Assembly (NCBI GenBank): GCA_964389925.1
Contig: CAYMGE010000016.1
Span: 17,474-81,473 of the forward strand
Length of the DNA stretch: 64,000 bases
Direction of reading: 5' to 3'
From: CALECP01 sp964389925
GTDB taxonomy: Bacteria > Chloroflexota > Anaerolineae > Promineifilales > Promineifilaceae
Shown: positions 1-8,740 of the stretch, piece by piece
Numbering within the stretch: position 1 is the first letter of the stretch
Layout of the letters: every line of letters starts with the position of its first letter
Notes under the pieces: generated by a model
The model's database searches: none
Told to the model about the DNA's origin: nothing
What the model saw: the letters and a program-made list of their open reading frames with translations, nothing else
Translations under genes and position numbers: made by a program

Positions 1-426
1 GCGCAACATGCTGCGCCCATGATGCGTAAACGCGGCGGTGGTACGATCATTGCATTGTCGAGCTTGGGGTCAGTACGTGTCTTCCCTGATTACGTTGTTG
101 TCGGTGCATCAAAGGCGGCAATTGAATCGCTCGTGCGCTATTTAGCTGTTGAACTCGCGCCCGACAATATCAGTGTCAATGCAGTTGCGCCAGGTGTGGT
201 GAAAACAGAGGCGTTAGAACGTTTCGCAGCCTATCGGGAAGCAAATGCGGGCGAACAAGATGTCTTGGCAAAGCTCGCAACGGCAACCCCGACAGGCCGA
301 TTAGCAACAATGGAAGAAGTCGCGGAACTAGTCGCTTATCTTTGCACACCCGTGGCAAAAATGATTTGTGGGCAAATAATCGTGATGGATGGAGGGCAGT
401 CGCTGGTTTGGGGGCAGAATGGATGA
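1..426 (+). CDS. fabL: Enoyl-ACP reductase, FabL-like SDR (5' truncated by window edge)
   Basis: C-terminal 141 residues of a short-chain dehydrogenase/reductase; the reading frame is open to base 1, so the start and the Rossmann glycine motif lie outside the window. The visible part has the catalytic-region pattern SSLGS followed by Tyr, six residues, then Lys (YVVVGASK). Y-x6-K spacing is the signature of enoyl-ACP reductases (FabI/FabL) rather than the Y-x3-K of ordinary SDRs. NAVAPG and the terminal IVMDGG block are typical SDR cofactor and C-terminal elements. Expected role (family knowledge): NAD(P)H-dependent last reduction step of each fatty-acid elongation cycle in the cytoplasm. An acyl carrier protein gene lies at 15.2 kb, not adjacent. 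Calling it FabL rather than another SDR is inference from the spacing and the general look of the segment. Confidence 0.75.
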   Translation, partial: AQHAAPMMRKRGGGTIIALSSLGSVRVFPDYVVVGASKAAIESLVRYLAVELAPDNISVNAVAPGVVKTEALERFAAYREANAGEQDVLAKLATATPTGRLATMEEVAELVAYLCTPVAKMICGQIIVMDGGQSLVWGQNG

Positions 427-690
427 GGGCACCAAAACGGGTTGTTTGTATCTCAAGCCATCTCTTGATTGATCATTGCGTTAGTTCGGTAGCTTAATGC
501 CTTACATGATGGGTTCTTGTAAATTATAATAGGTATCTGACACGATGTAGTGAGAAATCTATACTGTGACTCCATATATGTTCGAGCAGGCACAGGCTGT
601 TCGCAGATATGAGCGCATAGATTGTTCTATGACCCAGCTAGCGGCGGTTCTCAAGTGAACCTACCTGCTGCCCGTAGACGTACCGGAGGA

Positions 691-3360
691 ATGATGTTAC
701 GCAAAATCTTACTTTCTTTTTTGTTATTGACTTTACTATTTGGCTGTGCGCCACTAAAAGAGGCGCAAGACGAGGAACCACAGATTGTTGACGAATCGGC
801 CGAGTTCGCCCAAGCACTCGACAGTGCGCTCGTGGCTCGTTCGATGCCCGTTGCGAATCAGCCACCAGCCTTGATCGAGGATGCGGTTAGGATACCCGAG
901 ACAGATCAAGTGCCAATATCCCTTGATGGGGTTGGGCGTTCGGCCGATACTCTAATCGCTGATATTGCCATTGAAGCAGACTACGAGCTATACCAAAAAT
1001 TTGGTAGCGAAGCGGCAACCCGCAACTATATCATTCAACTTATTAGCGATATAAGCGCGATCTACGAACGCGACGTTAACGTGCGTCTCAATCCATCTTT
1101 CATCCGTATTGCAACAAGTCCAAACGATCCTTGGAGCTCGTCTTCGACTTCTGGCGCACTCCATGAACTACGAAATTACTGGAACACGAATGAAACCAAT
1201 CGCCAACGTGCAGTGGTTCTACTATTGTCTGGGCGCAACCTAGGCGGTGGTATTGCTTACTTAGGCAGTGCCTGTTACGCCAACTATCAAGCGAATAATT
1301 CCTACGATTATGCTGTTGCCGCGAACTTAAACGGAACATATGACACCTCTCCGAGCAGCAATACATGGGATATCGTTGTCGTGGCACATGAATTAGGCCA
1401 TTCGTTTAATAGCGAACATGCTCATTGCTATCGACGGAGTAATAATGAGTGGTATAGCAAATGCTATAATCAAGAAGATAGCTGCTATAGTGGGAATGTT
1501 GTCGCCTCAAACGGCACAATCATGAGCTATTGCCATCTCAATGGGGGCGATCAAAAGATAAACCCGCTCGCTTTTACTGATGGTGATCCGGCAATGACAA
1601 ATGTTCTGCGTCAGTTTGCAGAATCACGCTCTGATCAGAACACTTATGGCTGTTTGCGAATAGACGGCGATCCACAGCCCACCCCAACAAGCGAGCCACC
1701 GCCAACCGCAACACCGACCTCAAATGGAACGATTTTTATCGAGCAGGTTTGGACAGCTGATGCAAACGCGAATGTAAAAACGACCTTCAACCCCAATGAT
1801 GTCATTCTCTACTATGCAGAGGTTGTCAATAGTAGCAATACATCACAATCAGCTTACTTTGAGTGGTCAGCGACCGGGCCATGTGGTTTCAGCGATGGCT
1901 GGGACGGTACACTAACGATATCTTCAGGTTCAAGCAACTGGTATTTAGATAGCACAATTCCATCAAATGCGTGTAGTGGTGTATACGATTATGAGGTCTC
2001 AGTCATATCTGATGGTCAGACTTACTCGGCCGATACAACCTTCATCGTCGGCTCAAATGCAACAAGCACACCACCACCGACCAATACCCCGCCTCCCCCA
2101 ACGAATACACCTCCTGCACCGACAAATACGCCTCCTCCCACAGCAACACCAGACCCCGGCACAAATACGCTAGTCAGTCTCAGTCCATCATCTCAAACCG
2201 TCTCGGTAAATAGTGAAGCATGTGTTGATGTCACAATTGCAGGCGCACCACAAACAGGTGGTTTCCAATTTGACCTGAGCTTCCCACCATCACTTTTGCA
2301 GATCACGAATATAACTGAAGGCGCGTTTTTGGGTAGCACAGGTCGCAACACCATCCCAGTTGATAACATCGACAACGCAAACGGTGTAGCGACATACGGC
2401 GGTGCCAGCTTTGGCAATCAGCCCGGCGCAAGTGGCAGCGGCATGTTGGCAACGGTGTGTTTTGAAGCACAGTCCGATGGCGTAGCAACGCTCGGCCTTT
2501 CTAACTCACAGCTTACAAATGTTGCAGGCGGCAACATTAACCACAACACGCAGGGTGGCAGTATCACGATCAGCAATTGTTACTGGGCTGACATGGACTG
2601 TGATGGTGATGTAGACATTGTGGATATTCAGCTTGTAGCGAGCCGCTGGAATACCTCAACGAATAATGGCAATTACGATGCACGCTATGACCTTGATAAC
2701 GATGGCGACATTGACATTGTAGATATACAACGGATCGCGGCTCAATGGAACTGGCAAGCCGGCCGTTCTGAGGCCGCTTCATCGCCACCAAATATACCGG
2801 GCAGTAACGTGTCGCGTGGATCGTTGACGCTCTCACTCGACTCAAATGAGCTAGATTTACAAATTGGAGACACTGTTACGGTCGGGCTTGATGTAACTGA
2901 CGCGATGGCTCTCGCCGCGTTTCAAACGACATTGTCCTATAACCCTGAACATCTTAGGGTGAACAGCGTGAGCTTAACCTCGTATCTGGCTAGTACAGGG
3001 CGTACCATCGTTCCACTCGACCCAGATATTAATCATTTAATAGGTAAAGTCTCGTTTGGTGCCGTATCTTTTGGGACACAACCCGCTATTGATGGTTCAG
3101 GAACGTTGGCACTCGTTGAGATTACAGCAATTGGGAATGGCAGCGATGCAATTGATGTGAACAGTTCAATTGCAACAGAGCCAAATGGGAATGAGCATAC
3201 GATCAGTGAGCAAGATGGAATGATTAACGTGTCCTCAACGCCGACCAATGTCAGCATGGGACGCTCAGGAACGACAAACGTGCCTTATGGTGTCGTCGTT
3301 CTAATTGCATTGATGAGCATTACGCTGGTCAGCTTCGTCTGGCTCCGTCGTATAGTTTAG
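691..3360 (+). CDS. Lipoprotein metzincin with cohesin-dockerin-cohesin modules and C-terminal membrane tail
   Basis: 889 residues from the ATG at 691, which follows GGAGGA directly; ATG 694 has better spacing, and an upstream TTG in frame lacks a ribosome site. The N-terminus is a lipoprotein signal ending LLFGC. HELGHSFNSEH at about 233-243 matches the zinc motif HExxHxxGxxH, with Asn at the usual Gly. TIMSYC near 278 fits the Met-turn, so this is probably a reprolysin-like zinc protease. An Ig-like region flanked by Pro/Thr spacers follows. Then come a cohesin-like domain (about 490-630), a two-repeat dockerin (631-688, paired DxDGDxDxxD calcium loops) and a second cohesin-like domain (about 710-844). 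The chain ends with a hydrophobic helix and Arg-Arg. It should sit outside the membrane. Having both dockerin and cohesin-like modules in one chain is unusual; substrate and partners are unknown. Confidence 0.8.
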   Translation: MMLRKILLSFLLLTLLFGCAPLKEAQDEEPQIVDESAEFAQALDSALVARSMPVANQPPALIEDAVRIPETDQVPISLDGVGRSADTLIADIAIEADYELYQKFGSEAATRNYIIQLISDISAIYERDVNVRLNPSFIRIATSPNDPWSSSSTSGALHELRNYWNTNETNRQRAVVLLLSGRNLGGGIAYLGSACYANYQANNSYDYAVAANLNGTYDTSPSSNTWDIVVVAHELGHSFNSEHAHCYRRSNNEWYSKCYNQEDSCYSGNVVASNGTIMSYCHLNGGDQKINPLAFTDGDPAMTNVLRQFAESRSDQNTYGCLRIDGDPQPTPTSEPPPTATPTSNGTIFIEQVWTADANANVKTTFNPNDVILYYAEVVNSSNTSQSAYFEWSATGPCGFSDGWDGTLTISSGSSNWYLDSTIPSNACSGVYDYEVSVISDGQTYSADTTFIVGSNATSTPPPTNTPPPPTNTPPAPTNTPPPTATPDPGTNTLVSLSPSSQTVSVNSEACVDVTIAGAPQTGGFQFDLSFPPSLLQITNITEGAFLGSTGRNTIPVDNIDNANGVATYGGASFGNQPGASGSGMLATVCFEAQSDGVATLGLSNSQLTNVAGGNINHNTQGGSITISNCYWADMDCDGDVDIVDIQLVASRWNTSTNNGNYDARYDLDNDGDIDIVDIQRIAAQWNWQAGRSEAASSPPNIPGSNVSRGSLTLSLDSNELDLQIGDTVTVGLDVTDAMALAAFQTTLSYNPEHLRVNSVSLTSYLASTGRTIVPLDPDINHLIGKVSFGAVSFGTQPAIDGSGTLALVEITAIGNGSDAIDVNSSIATEPNGNEHTISEQDGMINVSSTPTNVSMGRSGTTNVPYGVVVLIALMSITLVSFVWLRRIV

Positions 3361-3373
3361 AATTTACGCAGGG

Positions 3374-3413
3374 AATGTTTACCACAGCTATCAAAACGGT
3401 TGTGGTAAACATT
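3374..3413. terminator. Hairpin between convergent genes
   Basis: A perfect 13-bp inverted repeat (AATGTTTACCACA and its complement) with a 14-base loop sits between the ends of the metzincin gene and the convergent flavoprotein gene. There is no long T-run on either side, so termination is inferred from position and stem strength. Confidence 0.5.
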
Positions 3414-3426
3414 TGTCGGCAAAATC

Positions 3427-4563
3427 TCACAGCCAATCCCAATCCATACTGGCCTTATGCACTTGGCGCGCCTCGGCCGTCAATGGAAGGCTCTGTCCTG
3501 TGACGCGCTTGGCAAAGCGTAGCCCAGATTCCAACGCGCCTTCGATCAATCCACCATTGGTGTATGAGGTCTCCGATGAAATAAAGTCAAGCCTTCCATT
3601 CCACACATCGCCGGCTGGCACGCTTAGACCATAGTTAGGGTGGCGGGTCTGGGGTTTCTGATCGGCCGACCCCGCCGTAAATTCTTCAGCACTCCAATCT
3701 TGTAAATGTGTTGTTCTCGGCCGAGTTGCCTCTTCACCAAACAAAAGACCCAATTGCTCGGTTGCCCTTCTCGTTAGTTCAGCATGTCCCATATCTTTAC
3801 GCCCCGCTGAATCGATTCCAACAAACCCAAACAAACAGTACAGCTCACCTGTGTCTGGGGACGCATCGTGTATCTCGATCAACGGCCCTCGCTGACTAAT
3901 CGCTGTGCCACACAAACCATTGTCCCGCCAGAATGGCCGCTCATAGACAGCAAAAAACTTGGCATGTCCTGCCATCCATGTCGGCGTTTCGCGCAATAGG
4001 TGCATCGCATCTTTTGGTAACGCTGGATTGTATGTCAACTCGGCAGCAAGGCGCGGTGGCATAGCAATGGCAACCTGCTTGGCCTCTATTCGCAGTGCTT
4101 CTGTTCCGTGTGCAACATCGACTTTGATCAGACCGCCTTCACTTGACAGTCCCGTTACTGTATGCGCCAAACGCTTGTTTGTGTCGGGAATCTCGGCCGC
4201 AATCGCGTCAACTAACGCACTGACTCCACCCTGTATGCGCCACGAGCCTGTCATTGGAGAGGGGGCATTATGTCTCATGACTGCACCATTTGGCTGTTGA
4301 AACAAAAGCGCACCTTGACTGTACTGTTCGTAATGTGGAATGCCAAATCGGTTAAGCAACGTCGCCACAACTAACTGCCCTGACCATATCCACGAGGGGC
4401 CGAGATCACAGTTTGCGCCGCTATCTCTCTCAACGGTCAGAACACGTCCTCCAAATCGGCCGCGTGCCTCCAAAAGCGTCGCATTCAGCCCAACGCGGTT
4501 CAATTGCCACGTCGCAATCAACCCACTTAACCCGCCCCCAATGATTATGATGTCACTTTTCAT
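3427..4563 (-). CDS. FAD-dependent amine oxidase-family protein
   Basis: 378 residues. The start chosen is the ATG at 4563, preceded by GAGAGGCAC, in preference to an upstream in-frame start; this places the dinucleotide-binding motif (IIIIGGGLSGL) at residues 4-14, as usual for the family. An acidic residue ends the second strand (LLEARGRFGGRV), the standard GG-doublet region of monoamine-oxidase-type flavoproteins. The C-terminal GLIEGALESGLRFA resembles the FAD-binding end of the fold. Family members oxidise amines or related substrates with oxygen as acceptor; the substrate cannot be read from the sequence. The gene begins 7 bases downstream of the CYTH-protein stop on the same strand, so the two are probably co-transcribed. 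At 378 residues it is slightly short for the family but appears intact. Confidence 0.8.
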   Translation of the reverse strand: MKSDIIIIGGGLSGLIATWQLNRVGLNATLLEARGRFGGRVLTVERDSGANCDLGPSWIWSGQLVVATLLNRFGIPHYEQYSQGALLFQQPNGAVMRHNAPSPMTGSWRIQGGVSALVDAIAAEIPDTNKRLAHTVTGLSSEGGLIKVDVAHGTEALRIEAKQVAIAMPPRLAAELTYNPALPKDAMHLLRETPTWMAGHAKFFAVYERPFWRDNGLCGTAISQRGPLIEIHDASPDTGELYCLFGFVGIDSAGRKDMGHAELTRRATEQLGLLFGEEATRPRTTHLQDWSAEEFTAGSADQKPQTRHPNYGLSVPAGDVWNGRLDFISSETSYTNGGLIEGALESGLRFAKRVTGQSLPLTAEARQVHKASMDWDWL

Positions 4564-4570
4564 GTGCCTC

Positions 4571-5164
4571 TCAAAGAATATCAGCGACAGAAATGGCGCG
4601 ATTCTCAAAATTTGCAAAGGTCAGGTCTTGTAATTCAAGGTCGTGGTGCGTATTGAGTTGTGCAAAGAGGCCTAAATAGTTTGTAAGAATGCGCTCGTCC
4701 CACGCTAAGTCCAATTGGTCGGCAACGGTGCATATATCTTCTTCAGCCCCTTCTAGCTCGATAAAATCACCATATGGCATCTCATCTAGCACGATTTCAA
4801 CGTCGCCAAGTTGAAACGTTTCACGGTATTTCTCATAGGTTTGGCGTGGGATAAAGCCGATGCGGTGTAGGAGAAGATCGGCCGAGTCAAAATCACTTAC
4901 CTCAAACTCTATCTCTTCACGAACTCTTGCCTGTGACTGGCTAATATCTGTGTTTGGTGGCACACCCTTAAACGTCATCTTCGCCTTCTTATCCTGCCGT
5001 AATCGCAACATCGCGCCACGCACCGCCAGACCATCCCACATATTGTCATAGCGAATGTTGCGCTCATAGACACGTTCTTTTTTGAGCGTGCTACCCGCTG
5101 CAATCACACGCTTTCGCACCATTGCTAAGTCAGTCACATAAAATTTAACTTCGATTTCAAGCAT
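4571..5164 (-). CDS. CYTH-domain protein (class IV adenylate cyclase / thiamine-triphosphatase type)
   Basis: 197 residues starting MLEIEVKF, which contains the diagnostic ExExK motif of the CYTH triphosphate-tunnel fold at residues 3-7. Alternating acidic and basic strands follow (for example RLRQDKK, EIEFEV and IVLDEMPYGDFIELEG), as expected for the metal- and phosphate-lined tunnel. The family includes CyaB-type adenylate cyclases and triphosphatases acting on thiamine triphosphate or inorganic tripolyphosphate. The FIELEG motif is common to the CyaB-like branch, but enzymatic activity cannot be assigned from sequence alone. It lies between the biotin carrier gene (20 bases upstream) and the flavoprotein gene on the same strand. 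It may therefore be the third gene of a four-gene minus-strand unit beginning with the biotin carboxylase. Confidence 0.85.
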   Translation of the reverse strand: MLEIEVKFYVTDLAMVRKRVIAAGSTLKKERVYERNIRYDNMWDGLAVRGAMLRLRQDKKAKMTFKGVPPNTDISQSQARVREEIEFEVSDFDSADLLLHRIGFIPRQTYEKYRETFQLGDVEIVLDEMPYGDFIELEGAEEDICTVADQLDLAWDERILTNYLGLFAQLNTHHDLELQDLTFANFENRAISVADIL

Positions 5165-5183
5165 AATTTGGTCGTTTGCGTGC

Positions 5184-5693
5184 CTATTCTACATCGCCAA
5201 CTACGACAAGTTTTTGACCTTTTTCCACAGAGGCTCCAGCATTTACCTCAACTTTTAAGACAATGCCAGTACGCGGTGATTTTAGTTCATTTTCCATCTT
5301 CATTGACTCAAGGATGACCAACGTTTGTCCCTTCTCAACTTCTTGACCTGTTTCAACAGGAATGGCAATAATCAAGCCCGGCATCGGTGATTTGATCGTC
5401 ACCTCGCCCATGTTGGCTTCGGCCGCCTGCTTTGCCTGTGCCACCCGATAGGTGAGCTGATCTTGCACCAAAACGGTGTGCGCTTCACCACCAATAACGA
5501 CATCGTAGGTGTCTTTTTCGGCCGATCCCACTACCACTGCATCATAACTGTGATTGTTCAAAATCAGCGAACTTTTGTTCACTGCAACCTCATCCGACTT
5601 AACTGACATCACCTCGCCGTTCACTCTCACACTGCCATCTCTCGCAATCTCAACTTCAAGCGTCTGTTCATCTATTGTTGCGTAGTATTTCAT
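5184..5693 (-). CDS. Biotin carboxyl carrier protein (biotin/lipoyl attachment domain)
   Basis: 169 residues from ATG 5693. This start overlaps the biotin carboxylase stop (TGATG) and is preceded by GGGAGAG, so translation is probably coupled; an upstream in-frame start would overlap the neighbour more deeply. The C-terminal 75 residues are a biotinyl domain with the attachment motif ESMKMEN (target Lys about residue 132; the common form is AMKM), preceded by PMPG and the EVEKGQ hairpin. The N-terminal half is a beta-rich linker of the kind seen in acyl-CoA carboxylase alpha chains. It should carry carboxybiotin from the biotin carboxylase to a carboxyltransferase. No carboxyltransferase gene lies in the window, so the acceptor (acetyl- or propionyl-CoA) is not determined. 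Confidence 0.88.
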   Translation of the reverse strand: MKYYATIDEQTLEVEIARDGSVRVNGEVMSVKSDEVAVNKSSLILNNHSYDAVVVGSAEKDTYDVVIGGEAHTVLVQDQLTYRVAQAKQAAEANMGEVTIKSPMPGLIIAIPVETGQEVEKGQTLVILESMKMENELKSPRTGIVLKVEVNAGASVEKGQKLVVVGDVE

Positions 5694-7195
5694 CAAGCTC
5701 TCCCAAACGACTTCCAAGCTGTACGGCGCGGTTGTCGTTGTACTGACTTTTGACCATTTGACGACGTGTTAGACCAATTATGCATCGCCAAAACTGCCGC
5801 AACCGCTGCTGCAACCCGCTCTGTGCGCTCATAACTATCCATGCTGAACTGTTTTTCGACATAAGATGTGTCAAATGCGCCAGAATGAAAATCGGGGTTA
5901 TTGAGCATGTGTCGATGGAATGGGATGTTGGTGATGACTCCCGTGATTTGATATTCATCAAGCGCACGCAGCGTTCGCGCAATCGCCTCATCGCGGGTTG
6001 CGCCATAACAAATCAGCTTGCTAATCATCGGGTCGTAGTAGGGTGTAATTTCATACCCTGCAAACACGCCTGTATCAACACGTACACCACCGCCTGTAGG
6101 CAGTTCAATGTGGGTCAGCTTGCCCGTAGAGGGCATGTAGTTGCTAAATGGGTCTTCGGCATTGATGCGACATTCAATCGCCCAGCCTTGTGGTGCAATC
6201 TCATCTTGTGACCATGCCAATGGTTCTCCCATTGCCGCCTTCAACTGCTCCTTTACCAAATCGACCCCATAGACCAACTCGGTGACGGGATGCTCCACCT
6301 GCAAACGTGTGTTCATTTCGAGGAAGTAAAAGCTGCCATCGTTGTCCATTAAGAACTCGATGGTTCCAACGCCAACATAGTTGATCTCTTTGGCAAGCGC
6401 GGTGCTGACGGCTCCCATCTCGGCGCGAGTCTTAGGTGTGACAGCAATGGAAGGAGCTTCCTCGATCAACTTTTGATGACGACGTTGCAGTGAGCATTCG
6501 CGTTCACCAAAGTGAACAGCGTTGCCGTGTGAGTCACTCAGAAGCTGGATTTCGATGTGACGGCCGTTTTGGATCAACTTCTCTAAATAGACTGTTCCAT
6601 CACCAAACGCAGCCGTTGCCTCGCGGCGTGCGCCAGCGATGGCCGATTCGAGTTGATCGGCCGAAAATACCGGCCGCATCCCCTTCCCACCGCCACCCGC
6701 GCTCGCCTTCACAAGTAGCGGAAACCCAATCTCATGCCCCGCTGCAATCAATTCTTCATCTGTGCTGCCCGGAGACGTGCCGGGAACGATGGGAACACCC
6801 GCTGCTTTTGCCGTTTCACGCGCAGTTTGCTTGTCACCCATAACCGTGATGGCGTGAGGAGGAGGGCCGATGAAAACGATGTCTGCATCGTAACACGCTT
6901 GGGCAAAGTCAGCGCGTTCAGCGAGAAAGCCATAGCCGGGATGGATCGCTTCTGCACCTGACGCTTTGGCGACATTGAGCAACTTGTCGATCACTAGGTA
7001 GGATTCGGCCGATAACGCCCCCCCAATATGATACGCTTCATCTGCATACCGCACGTGTGGCGCAGTGCGATCTGCATCTGAGTAAACGGCAACCGTCTCG
7101 ATCCCCATATCTCGACAGCCGCGCATAATCCGCACGGCAATCTCGCCGCGGTTGGCGACAAGTACCTTCTTGAATGGTCGAATGTGTAGACTCAT
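5693..7195 (-). CDS. accC: Biotin carboxylase subunit of an acyl-CoA carboxylase
   Basis: 500 residues with the complete biotin carboxylase fold. The N-terminal domain is KVLVANRGEIAVRIMR, and the ATP-grasp glycine loop is KASAGGGGKGMR. The metal and catalytic region is FLEMNTRLQVEHPVTE, followed by a C-terminal domain with the ECRINAEDP block. The reaction is ATP-dependent carboxylation of carrier-bound biotin using bicarbonate. The tail of about 45 residues after the core is low-complexity and basic. The gene overlaps its carrier gene by one base. The start lacks a good ribosome site of its own, but a 15-codon ORF with a strong GGAGG ends in an ATGA overlap with this start, which could supply coupling. 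Whether it belongs to acetyl- or propionyl-CoA carboxylase is open. Confidence 0.93.
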   Translation of the reverse strand: MSLHIRPFKKVLVANRGEIAVRIMRGCRDMGIETVAVYSDADRTAPHVRYADEAYHIGGALSAESYLVIDKLLNVAKASGAEAIHPGYGFLAERADFAQACYDADIVFIGPPPHAITVMGDKQTARETAKAAGVPIVPGTSPGSTDEELIAAGHEIGFPLLVKASAGGGGKGMRPVFSADQLESAIAGARREATAAFGDGTVYLEKLIQNGRHIEIQLLSDSHGNAVHFGERECSLQRRHQKLIEEAPSIAVTPKTRAEMGAVSTALAKEINYVGVGTIEFLMDNDGSFYFLEMNTRLQVEHPVTELVYGVDLVKEQLKAAMGEPLAWSQDEIAPQGWAIECRINAEDPFSNYMPSTGKLTHIELPTGGGVRVDTGVFAGYEITPYYDPMISKLICYGATRDEAIARTLRALDEYQITGVITNIPFHRHMLNNPDFHSGAFDTSYVEKQFSMDSYERTERVAAAVAAVLAMHNWSNTSSNGQKSVQRQPRRTAWKSFGRA

Positions 7196-7239
7196 AGCTG
7201 ATAATAATTATGTAGGACGTTTAATGTTTGGCTCAACAT
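7192..7239 (-). CDS. Possible 15-codon leader ORF coupled to the biotin carboxylase gene
   Basis: On the minus strand GAGGAGG (around 7249-7254) sits 9 bases before ATG 7239. The ORF reads MLSQTLNVLHNYYQL and its TGA overlaps the biotin carboxylase ATG (ATGA). Good ribosome site, good spacing and stop-start overlap together support a leader peptide that delivers ribosomes to a gene lacking its own site. A competing open frame, ending TAA near 7208, covers the same bases. It runs through the GGAGG as Glu-Glu-Val and looks equally protein-like, so confidence is limited. Confidence 0.4.
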   Translation of the reverse strand: MLSQTLNVLHNYYQL

Positions 7240-7439
7240 GGCTGGTGACCTCCTCAACAATAAAGGCAGCATTCGGCATCTCAGAGATAGGCCAAGCCAA
7301 CCACATTTTTGTAAAACCCAACAGCCTACGCAAGGTCACGGGCAATGATAGAAATCTGTCCTATTTTTGATGGAGACTCTAATTGGGAAGGATTGTACCT
7401 CGTAGAGGGAAATAGGTCAGGAGTGCATTGAGTTGCGTA

Positions 7440-7479
7440 GAAAAAGAAAACCCGCAGGGGAATAATACGCCCTGCGGGT
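7440..7479 (-). terminator. Intrinsic terminator of the small coiled-coil gene
   Basis: A perfect 10-bp stem (ACCCGCAGGG and complement, loop of 10) at 7450-7479. On the minus strand it is followed by a T-rich run (TTTTCTTTTT). It lies 36 bases after the stop of the minus-strand 77-codon gene. Confidence 0.85.
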
Positions 7480-7515
7480 CTGTGAAGGGAGGGAAGGGAA
7501 GGAGGAATAAATTAA

Positions 7516-7749
7516 CTAATTGAGGCCAGCAAATGCGTCCCGTAAACCGACGGGTGGTAGTTCGTTCATGCCAAGCTCATTTTCAAGCTGCGTAATTTTA
7601 CGTGCTAATCGGCCGATTATCAAATCACGCGCCCTAACCTTTGTTTTCAAGAGTGCAATAAGCTCTGACATATCGCTCGTTTGCTTTTCGAGATGCTCGA
7701 TAATCGTTTCTGCAATATCAAGTTCGGCGAATGGACTTAAATTTTCCAT
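7516..7749 (-). CDS. Small coiled-coil protein of unknown function
   Basis: 77 residues, no recognised family. The gene is credible because it has GGAGG eight bases before its ATG and its own intrinsic terminator 36 bases after the stop. The protein is strongly helical: residues about 10-60 show heptad-like Leu/Ile spacing (IIEHLEKQ, LIALLKTKV, RLARKITQLENEL), suggesting a short dimeric coiled coil. The last 15 residues (ELPPVGLRDAFAGLN) look like a flexible peptide. It has no signal or membrane segment, so it is probably cytoplasmic. It is transcribed divergently from the response-regulator gene, sharing a 289-base intergenic region; a link to that system is only positional. Confidence 0.7.
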   Translation of the reverse strand: MENLSPFAELDIAETIIEHLEKQTSDMSELIALLKTKVRARDLIIGRLARKITQLENELGMNELPPVGLRDAFAGLN

Positions 7750-8038
7750 GCTGTGCCTCCGAAATTGTTAACGGTTTCTGAACCGTCATCATTCTATCTA
7801 TTCGTGGTGAGTGTTGGCTTAACTGCATATAAGTAAACACTGCATACTTCTGTTTGGTCGCCTGTTGTCTTCCTCACTATTATAGTATAAGGATACCGGT
7901 CTATTCCTTACAGAACAGTTAACCAAATGACAGCGCAAACGTTTTATAAAGTACTTCCGCTAAAATGCTTGTGCAGATTTACAGCCGCATACCCCTATAA
8001 CGAATGTGGGTGGCAAAAAGTTCCAAAGGTTTTAGAAA
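7750..8038. other. Divergent intergenic region
   Basis: 289 bases between the divergent small coiled-coil gene and the two-component operon. It holds a short inverted repeat ACGGTT-N4-AACCGT near 7770 and AT-rich stretches (CTATTATAGTATAAG near 7876) that could be a minus-10 region for the rightward operon. I could not fix a convincing minus-35. Confidence 0.4.
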
Positions 8039-8740
8039 ATGGAAGAAATTCTAATTGTTGATGATGAAGCGTCGGTGGTGGAAGTCGTTTCGCTCTATTT
8101 GAAGCGAGATGGCTATCGTGTGCGACAAGCATATGATGGCAACGGCGCGTTACAGGCAGTGCGTGAAAGAGTGCCAAGTCTGATCGTTTTAGATTTAATG
8201 TTGCCAAAAGTGGATGGCATGGAGGTCTTGCGTCGTATTCGTGAGGAGTTGCAGCTAGATGTACCTGTCATCATGCTAACGGCAAGAGGGCAAGAGATTG
8301 ACCGCGTTTATGGGCTGGAAATGGGTGCAGATGATTATGTCACAAAGCCTTTTTCACCCATTGAGCTAGTGGCACGGGTTAAGGCGGTGTTGCGGCGTGT
8401 AAATGGTACGACAAAAAATGGAGTTGAGCGGCCGATTGAATTTAAGGATTTGAGGGTTGATCCAACATCACGCAATGTGACAGCTTATGGCACGGCGACA
8501 GAGTTAACAGCAACCGAGTTCAATTTGTTGCAGTTTATGGCAACTCGGCCGAATCAAGTTTTTTCGCGTAAACAACTGCTCGAACATGTTTGGGGCTTTT
8601 CCGACTTTGTAGACCCTAGCACCGTCACTGTGCATATCCGCCGCTTGCGTGAAAAGATTGAACAAGACCCTAGCAATCCACGTTGGCTGCAAACCGTTTG
8701 GGGTGTTGGCTATAAGTTTGAGCCGGGAGACACAATATGA
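8039..8740 (+). CDS. OmpR/PhoB-family response regulator
   Basis: 233 residues. The receiver domain occupies about 1-120, with the acidic pair DDE near residue 8, phospho-acceptor Asp52 in LIVLDLMLPKVDG, the Thr of MLTARG and the Lys of VTKPFSP. A winged-helix DNA-binding domain follows at about 135-230, with TATEFNLLQFMA, the recognition-helix region DPSTVTVHIRRLREKIE and the terminal WGVGYKF beta hairpin. It should be phosphorylated by the histidine kinase encoded next, whose ATG overlaps this stop (ATGA), and bind promoter DNA as a dimer. AAAGG lies about ten bases before the start. Neither the signal nor the target genes can be deduced here. Confidence 0.95.
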   Translation: MEEILIVDDEASVVEVVSLYLKRDGYRVRQAYDGNGALQAVRERVPSLIVLDLMLPKVDGMEVLRRIREELQLDVPVIMLTARGQEIDRVYGLEMGADDYVTKPFSPIELVARVKAVLRRVNGTTKNGVERPIEFKDLRVDPTSRNVTAYGTATELTATEFNLLQFMATRPNQVFSRKQLLEHVWGFSDFVDPSTVTVHIRRLREKIEQDPSNPRWLQTVWGVGYKFEPGDTI

